A stretch of DNA of 64,000 nucleotides from Auanema rhodensis. Its lineage: Eukaryota; Nematoda; Chromadorea; Rhabditida; Rhabditidae. Positions 49,665-61,535 of this stretch are shown piece after piece (the first letter of the stretch is position 1; each line of letters opens with the position of its first letter). The notes beneath the pieces were generated by a model. The model was not told the origin of the DNA. It worked only from the letters and a program-made list of their open reading frames with translations, and did not search any database. The translations under genes were made by a program, and so were the position numbers. The stretch covers positions 6,417,131-6,481,130 of the forward strand of contig OZ059894.1 in the NCBI GenBank assembly GCA_964057225.1, given 5' to 3'.

Positions 49665-52600
49665 GTAGCAGTGTCTTCTCGCACATCGTCAACGTAGCAG
49701 CACGAAGATCAGGAGCTATCTGAAGATTTAAGCATTTCCAAGAAGAAGATGGACACGAGATTGTTCAAACGTCAATATTAGCGAATACATTTCACATAAT
49801 GAGAACATATTTGTTATACATCTTAAAAATGAAATTTAATGAATTTGTGTTCATTTTTTCATTGCAATTCAAATAAGAAAGATGGAGAAAGCTTAATACT
49901 TGTCCCATATTTTAACATAGCTAAGCGAAATTGATTGGAGGCATTCAGCATTTGGAGATAATGGATGCGACGAAAGATTAAGATAGTTCATGTCAAGGAT
50001 ATTGGTGAGGCTTTTGATAAATCGAAGCTTTTTGATAAGATTCAATATTACAAGGAAATCTTCTGCACTAAGCATGCTGGGGGAGATGAAGTAAGAAAGC
50101 TATGACCTTTGCGATGATTCGCTTCATTTCTTGAGAAACCTCTGCTTCGTTTAAGGGATCTCTTCACAATGTTCTGCTGGCTCTAACGAATCTAATCAGC
50201 AGATAAATGCATAAAATGGAGATCCTTCCCCTTCGCAGTATATCGCCATAATTATGATAGTCTGGGAACTCGGGCGCGATAAATATATCAAACGAAAATG
50301 AAGAGTACCACGACTTACAGGCCACACAATGACTTGTACTGCAATGTTGAAACATTTTGTAGCCGTGTATGTGCTATGCTGTCTGTCCAAGGCGAAGGAA
50401 AACAATTAGATATAGTTAATTCAATCTTTTGTCTAGAGTAGAAACATGTTCAGCTGTTGTCTCGCTCCATTGATTCACTGCCAGGATTGCGATTGAGGAA
50501 GACAAGGAGAGACGGAGAGAGGGAAAGAGGTAAGAGAACGTCAGAATGAGAAAGAGAGAGAGAGAATAAAAAATTTGAATATAGACTGCGAATACTATCG
50601 TATGTACGAAACATGGGCTCAGATGTTTAGTTATACCACAGCTTTTCAGTATCGACATAGAATGCTAGATTTTAGTTGTATAAGTATGAACTCAGGAGTC
50701 AATTTCCATCAAAACATGACAACTTCTCTGCGAAAGCAAAATAATGAAGAAATTCACAACTTGAATCTTCGTTTGTCGTGTGGACATTTTAAAAGGTGTA
50801 TAAGGGCAACACCTATTCGTGTTCGAGAGTTTTTAAAACTAAAGGCTTTCCAAAATAGCAATAATAGACATCGAAAGTCTAGAGCTCTTTCAGCTAAGGT
50901 CACATGGTTCAATAAAAATGACGAATTTCGAAAACAGGCGTCGTTTCGAGACAAGATAAAAGTATTAGTTTTGCCGAGCTAACTAGGATCAGATGCACTG
51001 AAAGGATTCATCATGCCTGTGCCAGAGCTGGCCTAGATTCAACAATAAAAAAGCAACAGGAGGAAAGAATCGAACAAGCTTTGAAAGCAAAATGAAGGAA
51101 ATCAGAAGAGAGTAAACGAAAACAAAATATCATAAGACTACTAAATTATAGCTGGAAACGTTTACGGTTCCTAACTAATTCTAACAACAAATTGAATTTC
51201 GTTATTCTTAAAACGTTGGAACAAATGGTTTTCTGAAAATCGATGTCGTGGAACACAGATGGCTGGAAAGATGACGAGAGGCCCCTGGGATTATTATAAA
51301 AGTACAGAAAACAAATTGAAGCAATATAAGTGTAAATGTTTATAAAACGGTTTACTTTCTGCTATACAGGTATCACTGATCAGAAAATATTTATAGCGAC
51401 GTGTGATTTCATGAACGATCAAAATTGGACAATGACAATGAGATACAGTAGGAAAATGATTGTTGTCAAGTTTCAATAAAGACATATTTCGCACAGTATG
51501 TATTCGAAAATTGAAAATTAACTGCATTTTGTGTCTAGTGTGATGGAGAGCAAGACAATATAGGCTTGGGTTGTTCCTTTTTGTTATTAAACGACAGCTA
51601 AAGGTTATAGAGCTCTATTCGAAAATACATCTACGTAATAAGAGACCATAAAGAAGGGAACATTGACGGTTTTAATCAAGAGCTACATATATTATGTACG
51701 TAAAAGATAAGAGGTCAGAATAGGAAAACAAGAATACATTTGAAATAAAATAGATAACCCACAAATAAAGCAGTGTAATACCGGGTAATTGAAACGAAGT
51801 TTAACTTAACAAAACAAAAAATCATTATAAAAGTGTTTGATGACAAAGAATATATCTTTATATGTAGTTTTTCACTTACATGTACTGATAAGTCTCGCTT
51901 GTTGTTCAGGAGACTTGGAGTCAGAGACTCAGGCGGAGCATATTTGTGGTCTTGGGTTTTTTCTCATGAATTTCGTATGCGCAATCGCTCCGATTTTTGC
52001 CAACTTCGCGACTTCGAATGCATGGGAAAATAAGCAAACTTTCAAGTAAGACGAACAAGTAATTCTTTGAATCAGGAACCTGTTCACTACAAAGTCGTCA
52101 ATCATAAAAGAGTAATATCTCTCATATTCTCTAAGAAGATTTGTTATGCAGTCACCAAAGTGACCAACTCATGCAAAGATTGATGAACAAGCCTAAAACA
52201 GTGTACTAGCATAATGGTAGATAGGACAAGCAGTGTGCTAAACCAAGAAGGGTTAACAAGATGGTTAGAGAAATTAGTAAACAGAAGATCTCTCTCGTAA
52301 TAATTTATAAACAAGACATGACAGTGTTATGAAAGCTTTAGGAAATTTCAAATTTCGTTCAAGGAGGAAAGTAGGAAACGCAGTGTTGAAAGCCCGGAAG
52401 AAAAGAAAGGAATACTTTTTTTATGAGGCTATACAAAGAAAGAACACACAAGCAGACAATTAATCGTCTTCGAATTACAACCATTGCACATTTATCTTAC
52501 GGAATTATTGTAATATAATGTCATATTAGGTCTTATTTCAAAAACTACTTGAAAGTGAAAGGCGTTTACATATCCAGGAAAATAGTTAAATTATTGTTTT

Positions 52601-53165
52601 CATTGTCAATTATAGGACGAGCCATTTCGCAAAACAAGTAACAGTTGAAGAGCTTGAGTTTTTGAAGTTAACAACAAAAATGACAAACAGGAAGAGAAAG
52701 AATTCGGAATAATAGAGAAGACGGCCCCACATGGAGTAAAAAAATAATATTGTCGATAAGCGCTTAAGACCATACAAAGTTGACGCAGACTGGAAACGAA
52801 ATTTGAAATAAGGGCATCTCAAATCTACTTATGGTCCAGGAAAACCGAATAGTAGAGGACATATAACGAACGACATGTCGAAATAAACTTCTTGACGGAC
52901 GTGGTATAGCTTGGTGGTAAGTGTCGAAATAGCTTCTCGATCAATGTGCACTTCAACCATCTGGACTTCAAACGTAAGCGAGAGAATGAGGGATAGAGGA
53001 AAAGAGAGAAAGCCGCTTGGGGGGGGGGTTAGAAAAAGACGAAGGGAAAGGAAGAAATGGATAGACAGAGAAAGAGGAATGAGCACATCTGAGGACCCAT
53101 ATGGAGAGGAATAGTGAGAGGAGAATTAAATACTCGAATGTCGTACCATAATTGGTTCTGCTACT
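49665..53165 (-). other. internal region of an unidentified minus-strand gene: several exon-like pieces
   Basis: Exon-like segments on the minus strand, each with plausible splice sites and ordinary codon composition, but whose chaining is unproven: about 53165-53115 (DLTNALVNLKSSRTNY, donor GTACGA); about 52975-52895 (VQMVEVHIDREAISTLTTKL); about 51955-51875 (YAPPESLTPSLLNNKRDLSV, with a strong GTAAGTG donor); about 51032-50984 (ASSGTGMMNPFSASDP, donor GTTAGC); about 50170-50050 (KRSLKRSRGFSRNEANHRKG); and about 49715-49653 (IAPDLRAATLTMCEKTLLQK). The pieces suggest a helical and disordered protein. I recognise no domain. The plus-strand ORF at 50575-50982 is taken as an antisense shadow. 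Confidence 0.3.
53019..53028. repeat. homopolymer of ten G
   Basis: An uninterrupted G10 is unusual in this AT-rich sequence. It lies in the probable intron of the unidentified minus-strand gene. Confidence 0.85.
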
Positions 53166-53249
53166 CTTCAAGTTGACAAGCGCATTTGTTAAATCTTCAT
53201 GAAAACGATATGTCCACCAAGTATGAATAGAAAAATAAATGAAAAACAA

Positions 53250-54836
53250 GACTATTCTTTGAAAACTGCATGATCAACATTTAAGAGTTAGAACCTTTTC
53301 CAGTAACACCATCTTCTCTTCTCTTATAGTAATCCCAATTAAAATGCATTTCTAGTCTATCCTCTTTTTATCCATTCTATTCTCAACCAGTAAAGCGATG
53401 AGATCAAATAGCATCGTCTATTCTCTGTATATCTACTTTCAACAACAGCTAGATAACGAAAGCTCGAGGAAGTTGCTCATCCTTGTATATGCATTTTACG
53501 CTCAAAAGAATTGAAAAAGAAATGTTAGAGTGCAGTTAGATGTATCTAATAATTCCCTTAGGGTTCAAACAAATCAGGTCTGATGTAGACTGACGGATGG
53601 TCATATCCAGAGAGAGCATACAAAGTCACATAGTTGACAAGGCAATTTTTCATATCTAGTAGGCTGCTCGTAAAAGCTATGAAGACCTTAATTGTAAGTC
53701 TTAGGAAACTAACAAAAGACAATTCCAACCATGGCGCATAATATATAGCTCATTTCTCTAGTTTGAAAATAATTTAACTATAAAAGAGCATTTCAAACAT
53801 ATGAGTAAGAAAAATGTCAAATGGAGTGGAATGAATGGAAACTAGTTCACACAATAAGGTAATCGCAATATAATTCAACAAAAAAAATAAAAAGGACATG
53901 AATGATTGCAATTTCGCAACAACTGGAAGATTTGAAGCATTAATGACAACATTAAGAGACTAACTTCGTTTGATAAGATAAAATTGATCTTGAGCTTAAC
54001 GACTGCAGCAAAACATAACAAGCCATAAAAACAAGAAAAATTAAAACTTCTCAAAAAAAAGTAGCGTTACTAGCTTAGGCGATAAAATTGGCACGCATAT
54101 CCATATGCACAGGAGTAATCTGATACTTCATGCGAGAGCTATATCCATTAACAGCCAAAACAGTGAACCAAGAAAACAATAAAAAATCGTGGTTCACATT
54201 CCATTTAAGACCCACCCAGATAATTCAGAACTTAATCGCAGAGGAAATCAAGCATAATTATAAAATATACCATCAAAGATTAACTTTGTAGTTAGATGCA
54301 TAGGTCTACATATGTATTCTTTTGCACTCAATCAGCATAGAAGATTCTATTCAAGAAACAATTTGATTTCGGCATGACGATGCTCGCTAATATGCATCCA
54401 CATAGAAGTATTCAAGGAATAAATAAAAAATGATTTCAATATTAGATTTTGCAGAAGTGGACACTGAGAATAACCGACTATAGGACGAGTAAGAACATCG
54501 TAGGTTCCCAAGATAATCTATCAAGAATTGATGTAAAAATATGTGTGCACAGCAATCTCATATAACTAATTTGATTCTGGCAATGTAACTAAAATATATC
54601 TTCATTTTGGACATTGATATATAAGCAAGATTCAGAATAAGGTTATTTTGAATCTAGGATAATAGAATGCCTCTGTTTTCCATAAGTAAAATATATAATC
54701 CACTCAAAAACTACCTCCACCCCTTTTCCTTATCCCAAAGCCAAAGACAGCATAATCCTCGGGAAAACTATGATTAAACACGAAAAGAAAGTCAATATAA
54801 GGAAAGAAGAAAACGACAATATGTTAAAATACACAC
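53250..54836 (-). other. probable intronic DNA of the unidentified minus-strand gene
   Basis: The plus strand is A-rich. Short exon-like pieces occur on the minus strand near 54060-54170 (VLAVNGYSSRMKYQITPVHM) and 54370, but without convincing splice pairs. No repeat or known RNA was seen. Confidence 0.4.
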
Positions 54837-55223
54837 CTCGCTTTCTTGTATCCGGAAACGACTTCCTTTTTCAGATGACGAGGTGGATAAATGCTGAAAG
54901 TTAATTTTAAATTGAGAAATCAGTTAAATACTGAATATTTCATTAGTAAGATAAAAATAATTGGATGAAATATGAGTGATGTCGTCGAATCAAATGCCTT
55001 CAAAATTAACCTACAATACTACGACTAGAATCTGTGCCTGACGAAGATTTCGACAAATATTGGAGCGGAATATCACTTGAAAAATTATTGGGGCCGTGTC
55101 CTTAAACAAAAAACAGTCGTTCATGATAAATTATTAAGAATAAATGAATTGACAAAAAAACAAACCGCTCTCGTATTCATCTTTCCTATTTGTTGACATC
55201 TTATCTATTACTTTATTAAACAT
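54837..55223 (-). CDS. first three exons of an unidentified Ser-rich protein
   Basis: The start at 55223 follows a clear acceptor (TTTCGTTTCAG) by 14 bases. Exons 55223-55166, 55100-55015 and 54893-54837 have matching phases (1, 0, 0) and encode 67 residues: MFNKVIDKMSTNRKDEYESG, then a disordered Ser-rich stretch (SKSSSGTDSSRSI, STSSSEKGSRFRIQESE). A second in-frame Met is nine codons in. The donor after 54837 is GTGTGT in phase 0. The gene must continue to the left, through a 5-kb A-rich region that looks like minus-strand introns. The likely end is the CaaX exon at 49423-49551. No family was recognised from this part. A short amphipathic N-terminus followed by disorder is all that can be said. 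Confidence 0.6.
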
Positions 55224-55237
55224 TCCAAAAATTATAT

Positions 55238-56434
55238 CTGAAACGAAACTAATATATGTAACGAGTTTATCAACAAGCCTCTAATAGCACTAAATGGGTT
55301 ATAACTAAATGGCATCTTATGATAGTCTTCTATTTTCGCGCGTCCAATGTGTGAACGCAGACGTGTATGCTATGCTAATTAGTGAAATCTGAACAATGAA
55401 CAATCTTAAAATGAATATGAACATGAACAAAAGAAAACAGTTATTAACCAATAAAAAAGTTATTGGTATTGTAAAATATTTATTTTTATCAGTTTTTCCA
55501 ATTTCATAATTAATACAGATTCAAGGATAAAATTTGGCGCGACAAAATTGTTTCAATATACAAAATTTATCAATTTATGTTGTTGAAAATACTGGTAGCT
55601 TTTCGTAATTTGTAAAAATAATTACATGTTATAAGTTCTAGTGAAGTATATTTCAAAGTTAAATTCTTGTTTTTCTGTCATAATTCATATATATATATAT
55701 ATATATGTACTTGTTTAAATAATACTCGTATCACAATTCACATTTTTTCGTTTCAAGAATTGGAATAGCTTGCTTGCTAAATAGATCTTTGTACAAGTGG
55801 TTTCTTCATAAGACTATGTTTTTTGAATACCAAAGATCGGTATATTCTAGAGATTTAACCATTTATCTTGGGCCATCGTATAAACACAAACTGACGAAAT
55901 AATACGTTTTGCTGATATTTTCCAGGGTTGTACCAATTCAGCTTGAACAATTCAGCAATTTCCTGATTGTAATATCTAGAGCTAGGCAATGTTTGAAAAC
56001 ACGTAAATCAATGTTGGCAATCTGAGTTGTAATAGATACGAAAGAAAATGAAGGACACCAATGCGTTTCTCATTCTCTGATAGATTCATTTCTTAAACCA
56101 TCAGACTGCTTCTCAACGGTTTATGTTTGCTTCTTGATTGAAACAAGTATTTGAATATAGCTTTTTTTTAACTTTCAAACTCTTGTTTTTCGTCAATATG
56201 GTATTCATTAATTTAAAGTTTATTTTTTTATTCTGTACAATATCTGAAGTTGTGAACACCTAGGGATTAATTGAGACAGCTGCAATTATTAAAACCAGTA
56301 GAAACATTTGGGCAATAGTACCGGTTATATTATGATTGTGCCTTTGGCCTTTTTTCAATCGTGAACAATGTACAATTACCGATTTTTGCTGATTCTTCTG
56401 TCTATTGAACTATACGTAATTGTTAACTTTCAGA
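55238..56434. other. divergent intergenic region, no gene seen
   Basis: 1.2 kb between the start of the unidentified minus-strand gene and the start of the small secreted protein gene. It has a TA microsatellite at 55688-55706 and no supportable ORF or RNA. Confidence 0.6.
55688..55706. repeat. (TA)n microsatellite
   Basis: About nine AT units in an intergenic region. Confidence 0.85.
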
Positions 56435-56965
56435 ATGCGTGTTGCTCTTTGTCTTCTCGGTCTTATTTCGTTGTCTTTGGCATGTGACATCATCGTTCAT
56501 GTTAAATCAGATACGGATAAGAAATTCCAGGCACAAGTTACAGCTAGTAATGGCAAGAAAAGTGACAAGTGAGGCTATGGCAAAAACGTTGTAAGCATAT
56601 GTGTACATATTTTAGATGGACTTACACCAAGAAATTGAGTAAGAACACTTTCCAAGTCAAGGCTGATGAATGTGGAATCAAGGAATGGGAAGTTGCAGTT
56701 TTCGATGAATCAGGAAAGCCTACTGGAACAGCTAAGGTTCATATTGATTAGAAATGAAGCGAGAAAACAATGAGAAGGAAGTAACGGCTTAAATCTAGTT
56801 GCATCTTGAGCTTAAAGTAAATTATATAAAATTATTTACATTACTCAATTTTAGTCTACACTTGATGGCATTGGACGTGTCACTTACAAGGTTGGAGATG
56901 ATTTGATTCCCAAGCAAAAAGATCGCCAGGGAGCCATTTGCAAAGGAGAATGTGCCCCTCTTTGA
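56435..56965 (+). CDS. small secreted nematode protein, function unknown
   Basis: The start at 56435 lies one base after an AACTTTCAG acceptor, a likely spliced-leader site. Three exons encode about 120 residues: a signal peptide ([16 protein letters not shown]), then a single-domain beta-rich protein ([71 protein letters not shown], and a C-terminal CKGECAPL). Three of the four mature cysteines are in DECG and CKGEC. The pattern recalls small extracellular nematode families, but I cannot assign one. The second intron has a weak donor (AAG|GTTCAT). If it is retained, translation stops at 56749-56751 after KVHID and loses the last 35 or so residues. An AATAAA lies near 56990. Confidence 0.75.
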
Positions 56966-57874
56966 ATATGAAATGTTTGAGATTATGTAATAAAACTTAC
57001 AGAAATATCATAAAATATACCTACTATAATTGTGAAAATTTTCTTACCACTAATTAAGATAAAGATAAATGATTTCAATTCCCAGAAGTCTTACAATTTA
57101 ACAATTACTTTATTCACAACCTCTTAGAACATGTGTGACGAATAAAGTTCATTGATATTGAACTAATGTAATTTATACCAAAAAGCTTTTTTTATAGAGA
57201 TCCTTATTGATTTAGAATGCGTTAAAAAAACAAATCTTACACCAATATGGTTATCTACGCACTTACGTGAAAAAATACGCCACGTGGTATTCAAATAACA
57301 AAATAATTTTTAATTCGATTTTATAAACTAATAGCTCGTATTCACTACAATGCACATTTACGCTGTTTTTGCTTCGGGCGGATTCTCAGTACTCTTGTTT
57401 CTTCTTGAAAATTTGTAATTTCTTCTCAAAGCTAAATAAATATCAGACTGTTTCCTAGAAATTAATTAAATTTTCTTGCATTCTAACATTCAAAAACTTT
57501 AAAGAACTGACAAAATATCAAATAAGCGGTCTATGCAGTCATTGGTGTACTTTATGTTTTGGATGCAAATGCGCCCTGTTGCGAATCATAATGCTGCGTA
57601 CCAAAGTATTGTGGCTTGTTGGAAAGTATTTATTGCTTCTGATTATGCTAATTTGATTTTCAGTATTTTAGAACTTTTATTGGAACCCTTGTTTTACAAA
57701 TAAGGTTAACAACTGTATGAACATCTAAGTTTTTTTGAATGTTCTTCGAGTTATTAACTGATATTAATTTAATTTGTTGCGCATAATTAAGTTTTTGTAA
57801 TATGCTAAAGTATACTTTTCGACCTGTTTTTTCTATAAATGAGAACTGTATCGTGGGCATTTTTAGCGATATAA
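56966..57874. other. intergenic region before the ACBD3-like gene
   Basis: About 900 bp, AT-rich, without a supportable ORF on either strand. It ends with an acceptor (GGCATTTTTAG) ten bases before the next start codon. Confidence 0.55.
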
Positions 57875-60800
57875 ATGGAATCGGATGGTGCTAATAATAA
57901 TCATGTAAAATTATCTGAAGCTCAACTTGTGCAAAGTGAATTTGGATTACCTTTGGAAGATGCCTACAAAGCTGCCGTTAAATTCTACAAAGGTTCGTGA
58001 GATTAGTACTAATGGTAAATTTGAAAATTTATGTCAGAAAAGGAAAAGTCAGGAGAACTAACGGTGTTGTATAATGATCGAGTTCAGTTAATGGCGCTCA
58101 GCAAACAGGTGAAGTTTCTGTTCATTTTTTCATATACGTACAGAAATAGGATGAGCTGCCGTTTTTGCTTAACTAGATTATGTGAGATAAGAATTTAGTT
58201 AGCATGTTTCAAATGAATTGAGCAACATTTTTTTTTGAATGTCAGGGCTATTCTATTGCTTTATTCTTAATTTTAGAATTTATTCTGGTTTTGTCTCTGG
58301 AAATTGAGTTTAGCTTGTACTATTTCCTGCTTCGAAATTCCTTTTGTTCGAAACAAATATTCAATATTGAGCTTTCCAATAGAAATTGAATGCAAAAAAA
58401 GCATAGCATTCTTCTGAAATAATCAATTGTAAATGGGATATGACTAACTTGCTGTTTTGAAGGTTCGTCAAGGGCCTTACGCAGAAAGCAGTGAATCGGC
58501 AGGATGGTTTGACATTGTTGGATCTGATATGACGTATGTTTTCTTTTCTGTTTTCCACTTTGAGATTCGATTAGCGGTATGGACCTAAAGACTCATAGAT
58601 TCTAAATGAAATTTTCTAAAAGACGAATAAGAAGAAATTTCCGTGAATGTCTTGTTCGTCAACATGCCGTTCCTTTGGGATTAATGTTGTGCGTTCGCGC
58701 CCCATCTCTACTCGCTCGGGATTACTTCTAGTTTCACATAAAGCTTTCGAATCCTATTATAATCTTCTTTTATATTCTCTTTAAGGAATTTTTGGCTTTA
58801 GCTGTTTGCTGCTTTTTAAATAGACATTGCTTAGTTCAAATGTTCTGAAACTACAGATCACTTGGACAAAGAAAATTGCAATTTCCTTCTTAATTCCAGT
58901 GAACTCACAGAACATTTTTGATGAAATGTAATGGTGCTCGAATTGAATTAATTCTTTCTTCTTGTTTCTCATTCTATATTTCGCGGTATGGTCAAAGTGT
59001 ACCTAGCCCTGTTGCCTCGTTTAGTTGATTATTTAGCACTTCGTTAAAGCTGTCCACATTTGGTTCATTTTTATATCCAAACGAACTAAAATGAGGGCCT
59101 TCGCAGTAAATGCGATTTGGCCCATTTCTCAATCAAGGCATTTTGCTTAGCTATTCTGTATTTGTTTTTTTGCTGGGTGTAACCCATGAACGTTATTTAA
59201 ATACTAGTTTTATGTTTCGATTTTTTACCCTCATTTAAACTTTTTCATGGTTATATCAAGAAGTTTTTTCCATTGTTGTAAGAAAGATTAGCTATTCAGC
59301 CTCAATGCCACTAATAAGCTAAGTGGTGGAGTTGGAAGGGCTTCTGCCTGCTCTTTTGGCGATTTATGCTCTCGGTCTTCTTGAAGCCTTAAAACATTAT
59401 ACGAACCTGCTCCCTCGTTAGTTTTTCGTTTTTATCAACTTTTTTTTCATTTGGTTCAAAGCTGATATAATTTTGAACATTGGTCGTCAATGTAATTTTT
59501 TTCCATGAACTTAAACTTAAGCAGATCGTTCTATTTGTTCTTGTTTACGCATATATTCTTTAACTGTGTTTCATTTCTTCTTATTTTGGTAATTCCTAAG
59601 GTGTTAGGAGCAATACGTCATCATAGACAGTCAAATATCGTGTTTCGATATATATATATATATATATATATATAACTATTGTTACTATACAGCACATCTT
59701 TTGCGTTTACAATTTCACCTCATAAGATATGCAAAATTGGGTTGTCGAAATATGTTACTAAGTATCCGTGAAAGCATGCTGAGAGCCAAATAGGCTGCGC
59801 TGATTGAATTTGGAAGTCTCTTCTTCGTCCTCTATTTGTCATGGCACTTTGTACGTTTTATAAACTTAATAGTACACACTAGCTAGACTTCGTTTTTTTC
59901 TTCAATATTTTTGATTTTGTTTTTTATTTTTCTCTTTTTGATCTTTGAATATGTTCACAGCCTGCTTAAAAATTTAAGTTTTTTGATTGCTTACTCATAT
60001 TCAGCTCCGTATACAAAATCTATGAAAGATTGAAAAAAGCCAATGCTGCAGATACTTCCATCTTATCGAGTAATAGGCATTGATTAGTCCAAAAGATAAA
60101 TCTTGATTGACGATAGATACTCGTTGTTCTTTCTTCATTGTGTAGGAATATTCTACATACATCTTGAGCATGTAATTGAGCATACATCTTGAGTGATTGA
60201 ATAGTTCCATTAATTTTTTTTCCATGAATAGTTCAGCTTTTAAAAATGTCTATAAAAGGTATCTCATTGAATTTCCATTTTTTTCAGGAAATCGTGGAAG
60301 GAATTAGGTAATTTAAATAAAGAGGACGCTATGGCCTCATTCGTCTTCATGATGGACCGGGTATGTCCTCCATTCAAGAACTTTTTATCGGATTCTCTGG
60401 AAGCTGTGTAAGTTTGTAAATTTCAATTTATTTCCCTGTCCAACAAAATTAAAAAAAATAAACGTATTTTTCTCTTAACGCATTCTTCTTTGGTATTAAT
60501 TTTTTTGAGTTAGTAATTGTTTTTTTTATAATTAAGCGTTCGATCTAAGTAGCTAATGCCTGACTCAAAAAGGAGAGATATTACTCCGCATTTCCTCTCG
60601 TCGCTTCTACGCCTTCCCATATCGATCTCTTTCGTCTCATTGCCGTGGGTAAGCCACATCGAGCAAGGTTTCTATATTGTCGAATTCTGCTTCTTTCGAA
60701 TTATTTTTTATATTGAACTCAATAAGACAAAAGTTTTATTTTACTTTTCTTTCTTCTGATTGCTGAATGCTATTTAAGAAATTTCACTTCCAATCTTTCC

Positions 60801-61191
60801 CTTTTTTTCTTTTAACTTTATATATTGATTGCCCAACCATGACAAAATATGGTTGTTATCCTCTGTTTTATTTCCACGCTACTTTTGCTCTTCAATTTAC
60901 ATAAATACTTTGGCATTTGTTGGGAAGGTTTAGGTTTTTTTCTATCTTTTATTTCTTTAGGGGCGAGTCTTCCGAGCTCCAGCAAATTTCTAGTACTCAA
61001 CAATCAGCTCAACTTGTGCAACAGCAGCCTAATTGGGAGTTATTTGAAGCACAGAGGTTTGAATTGCCTATTTTTTATGCTTATATCTTAATATAATTTT
61101 CAGAAAACAAATTCAAGACGCTCTTAACTCTCAAACATTTCATCAATTTAGTGCATACGCTAAACAGCAATACCCTGATCAACCAGAGCAG
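57875..61191 (+). CDS. ACBD3/GCP60-like Golgi acyl-CoA-binding-domain protein (3' part not located)
   Basis: ACBD3 is a Golgi scaffold that binds giantin and PI4KB. Seven exons: 57875-57992, 58038-58108, 58463-58533, 60288-60407, 60961-61056 and 61104-61191, with the first beginning after a TTTTTAG acceptor; phases are consistent and give 188 residues. The acyl-CoA-binding domain spans about residues 22-115 (FGLPLEDAYKAAVKFYKE, VLYNDRVQLMALSKQVRQGP, GWFDIVGSDMTKSWKELGNL, AMASFVFMMDRVCPPFKNFL). The ACBD3-specific Gln-rich helix follows (WELFEAQRKQIQDALNSQTF, HQFSAYAKQQYPDQPEQ). The GOLD domain that normally ends the protein is not seen. After the donor at 61192 the gene either continues beyond the opposite-strand F-box gene or ends within a few codons. 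Two introns are long (about 350 bp and 1.75 kb). (The listed exon count is six; the family match is clear.). Confidence 0.82.
58534..60287 (+). other. 1.75-kb intron of the ACBD3-like gene
   Basis: T-rich on the plus strand, between donor AC|GTATGT and acceptor TTTTTTTCAG. It contains a TA microsatellite at 59649-59674 and no coding signal I can support. Confidence 0.75.
59649..59674. repeat. (TA)n microsatellite
   Basis: About thirteen AT units inside the long ACBD3 intron. Confidence 0.9.
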
Positions 61192-61535
61192 GTATGTTGT
61201 TTTCAAAAAAAACATTTATTTGAATCTTCTATACAAACAGTACCTATGTATATATATAGGAGAGGGCTGATATATGTTAGTTTAGTTGTGACATGGAGTA
61301 AGATATATATATATATATATTTTTTTTTTAACATAGAAGAAAAGCTCTACCAGTTCTATTAGGTCCGTAATCAAAATCACAAATTATTAGGGAAAGACTA
61401 TGTCGATAAGTAAAGGCCTGTCTAGCAAAGTATCAAGAGATCTTCTACTTCTTTTTGCACATTAGATGAGATGCTAGTTTCACTTATATACATTATCAAT
61501 TTCTGAAATAATAATAGTTTATAAGCCTTCAAGAG
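61192..61535. other. region between last visible ACBD3 exon and F-box/LRR stop
   Basis: It starts with a GTATGT donor. It holds a TA tract (61303-61320), then a T-run and an AACATAG acceptor at about 61337, after which a short frame (KKSSTSSIRS) closes at a TAG about 17 codons on. This could be a short alternative 3' end of the ACBD3-like gene. No other coding signal. Confidence 0.4.
61303..61320. repeat. (TA)n microsatellite
   Basis: About nine AT units followed by a T-run and an acceptor-like AACATAG. Confidence 0.85.

Noticed and set aside
50575-51096. Plus-strand ORF of 135 codons and a following frame ending in KQQEERIEQALKAK
   Set aside because: There is no recognisable domain, the two frames need an uncertain junction, and minus-strand exon-like pieces with good splice sites overlap it. 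It is probably antisense shadow.
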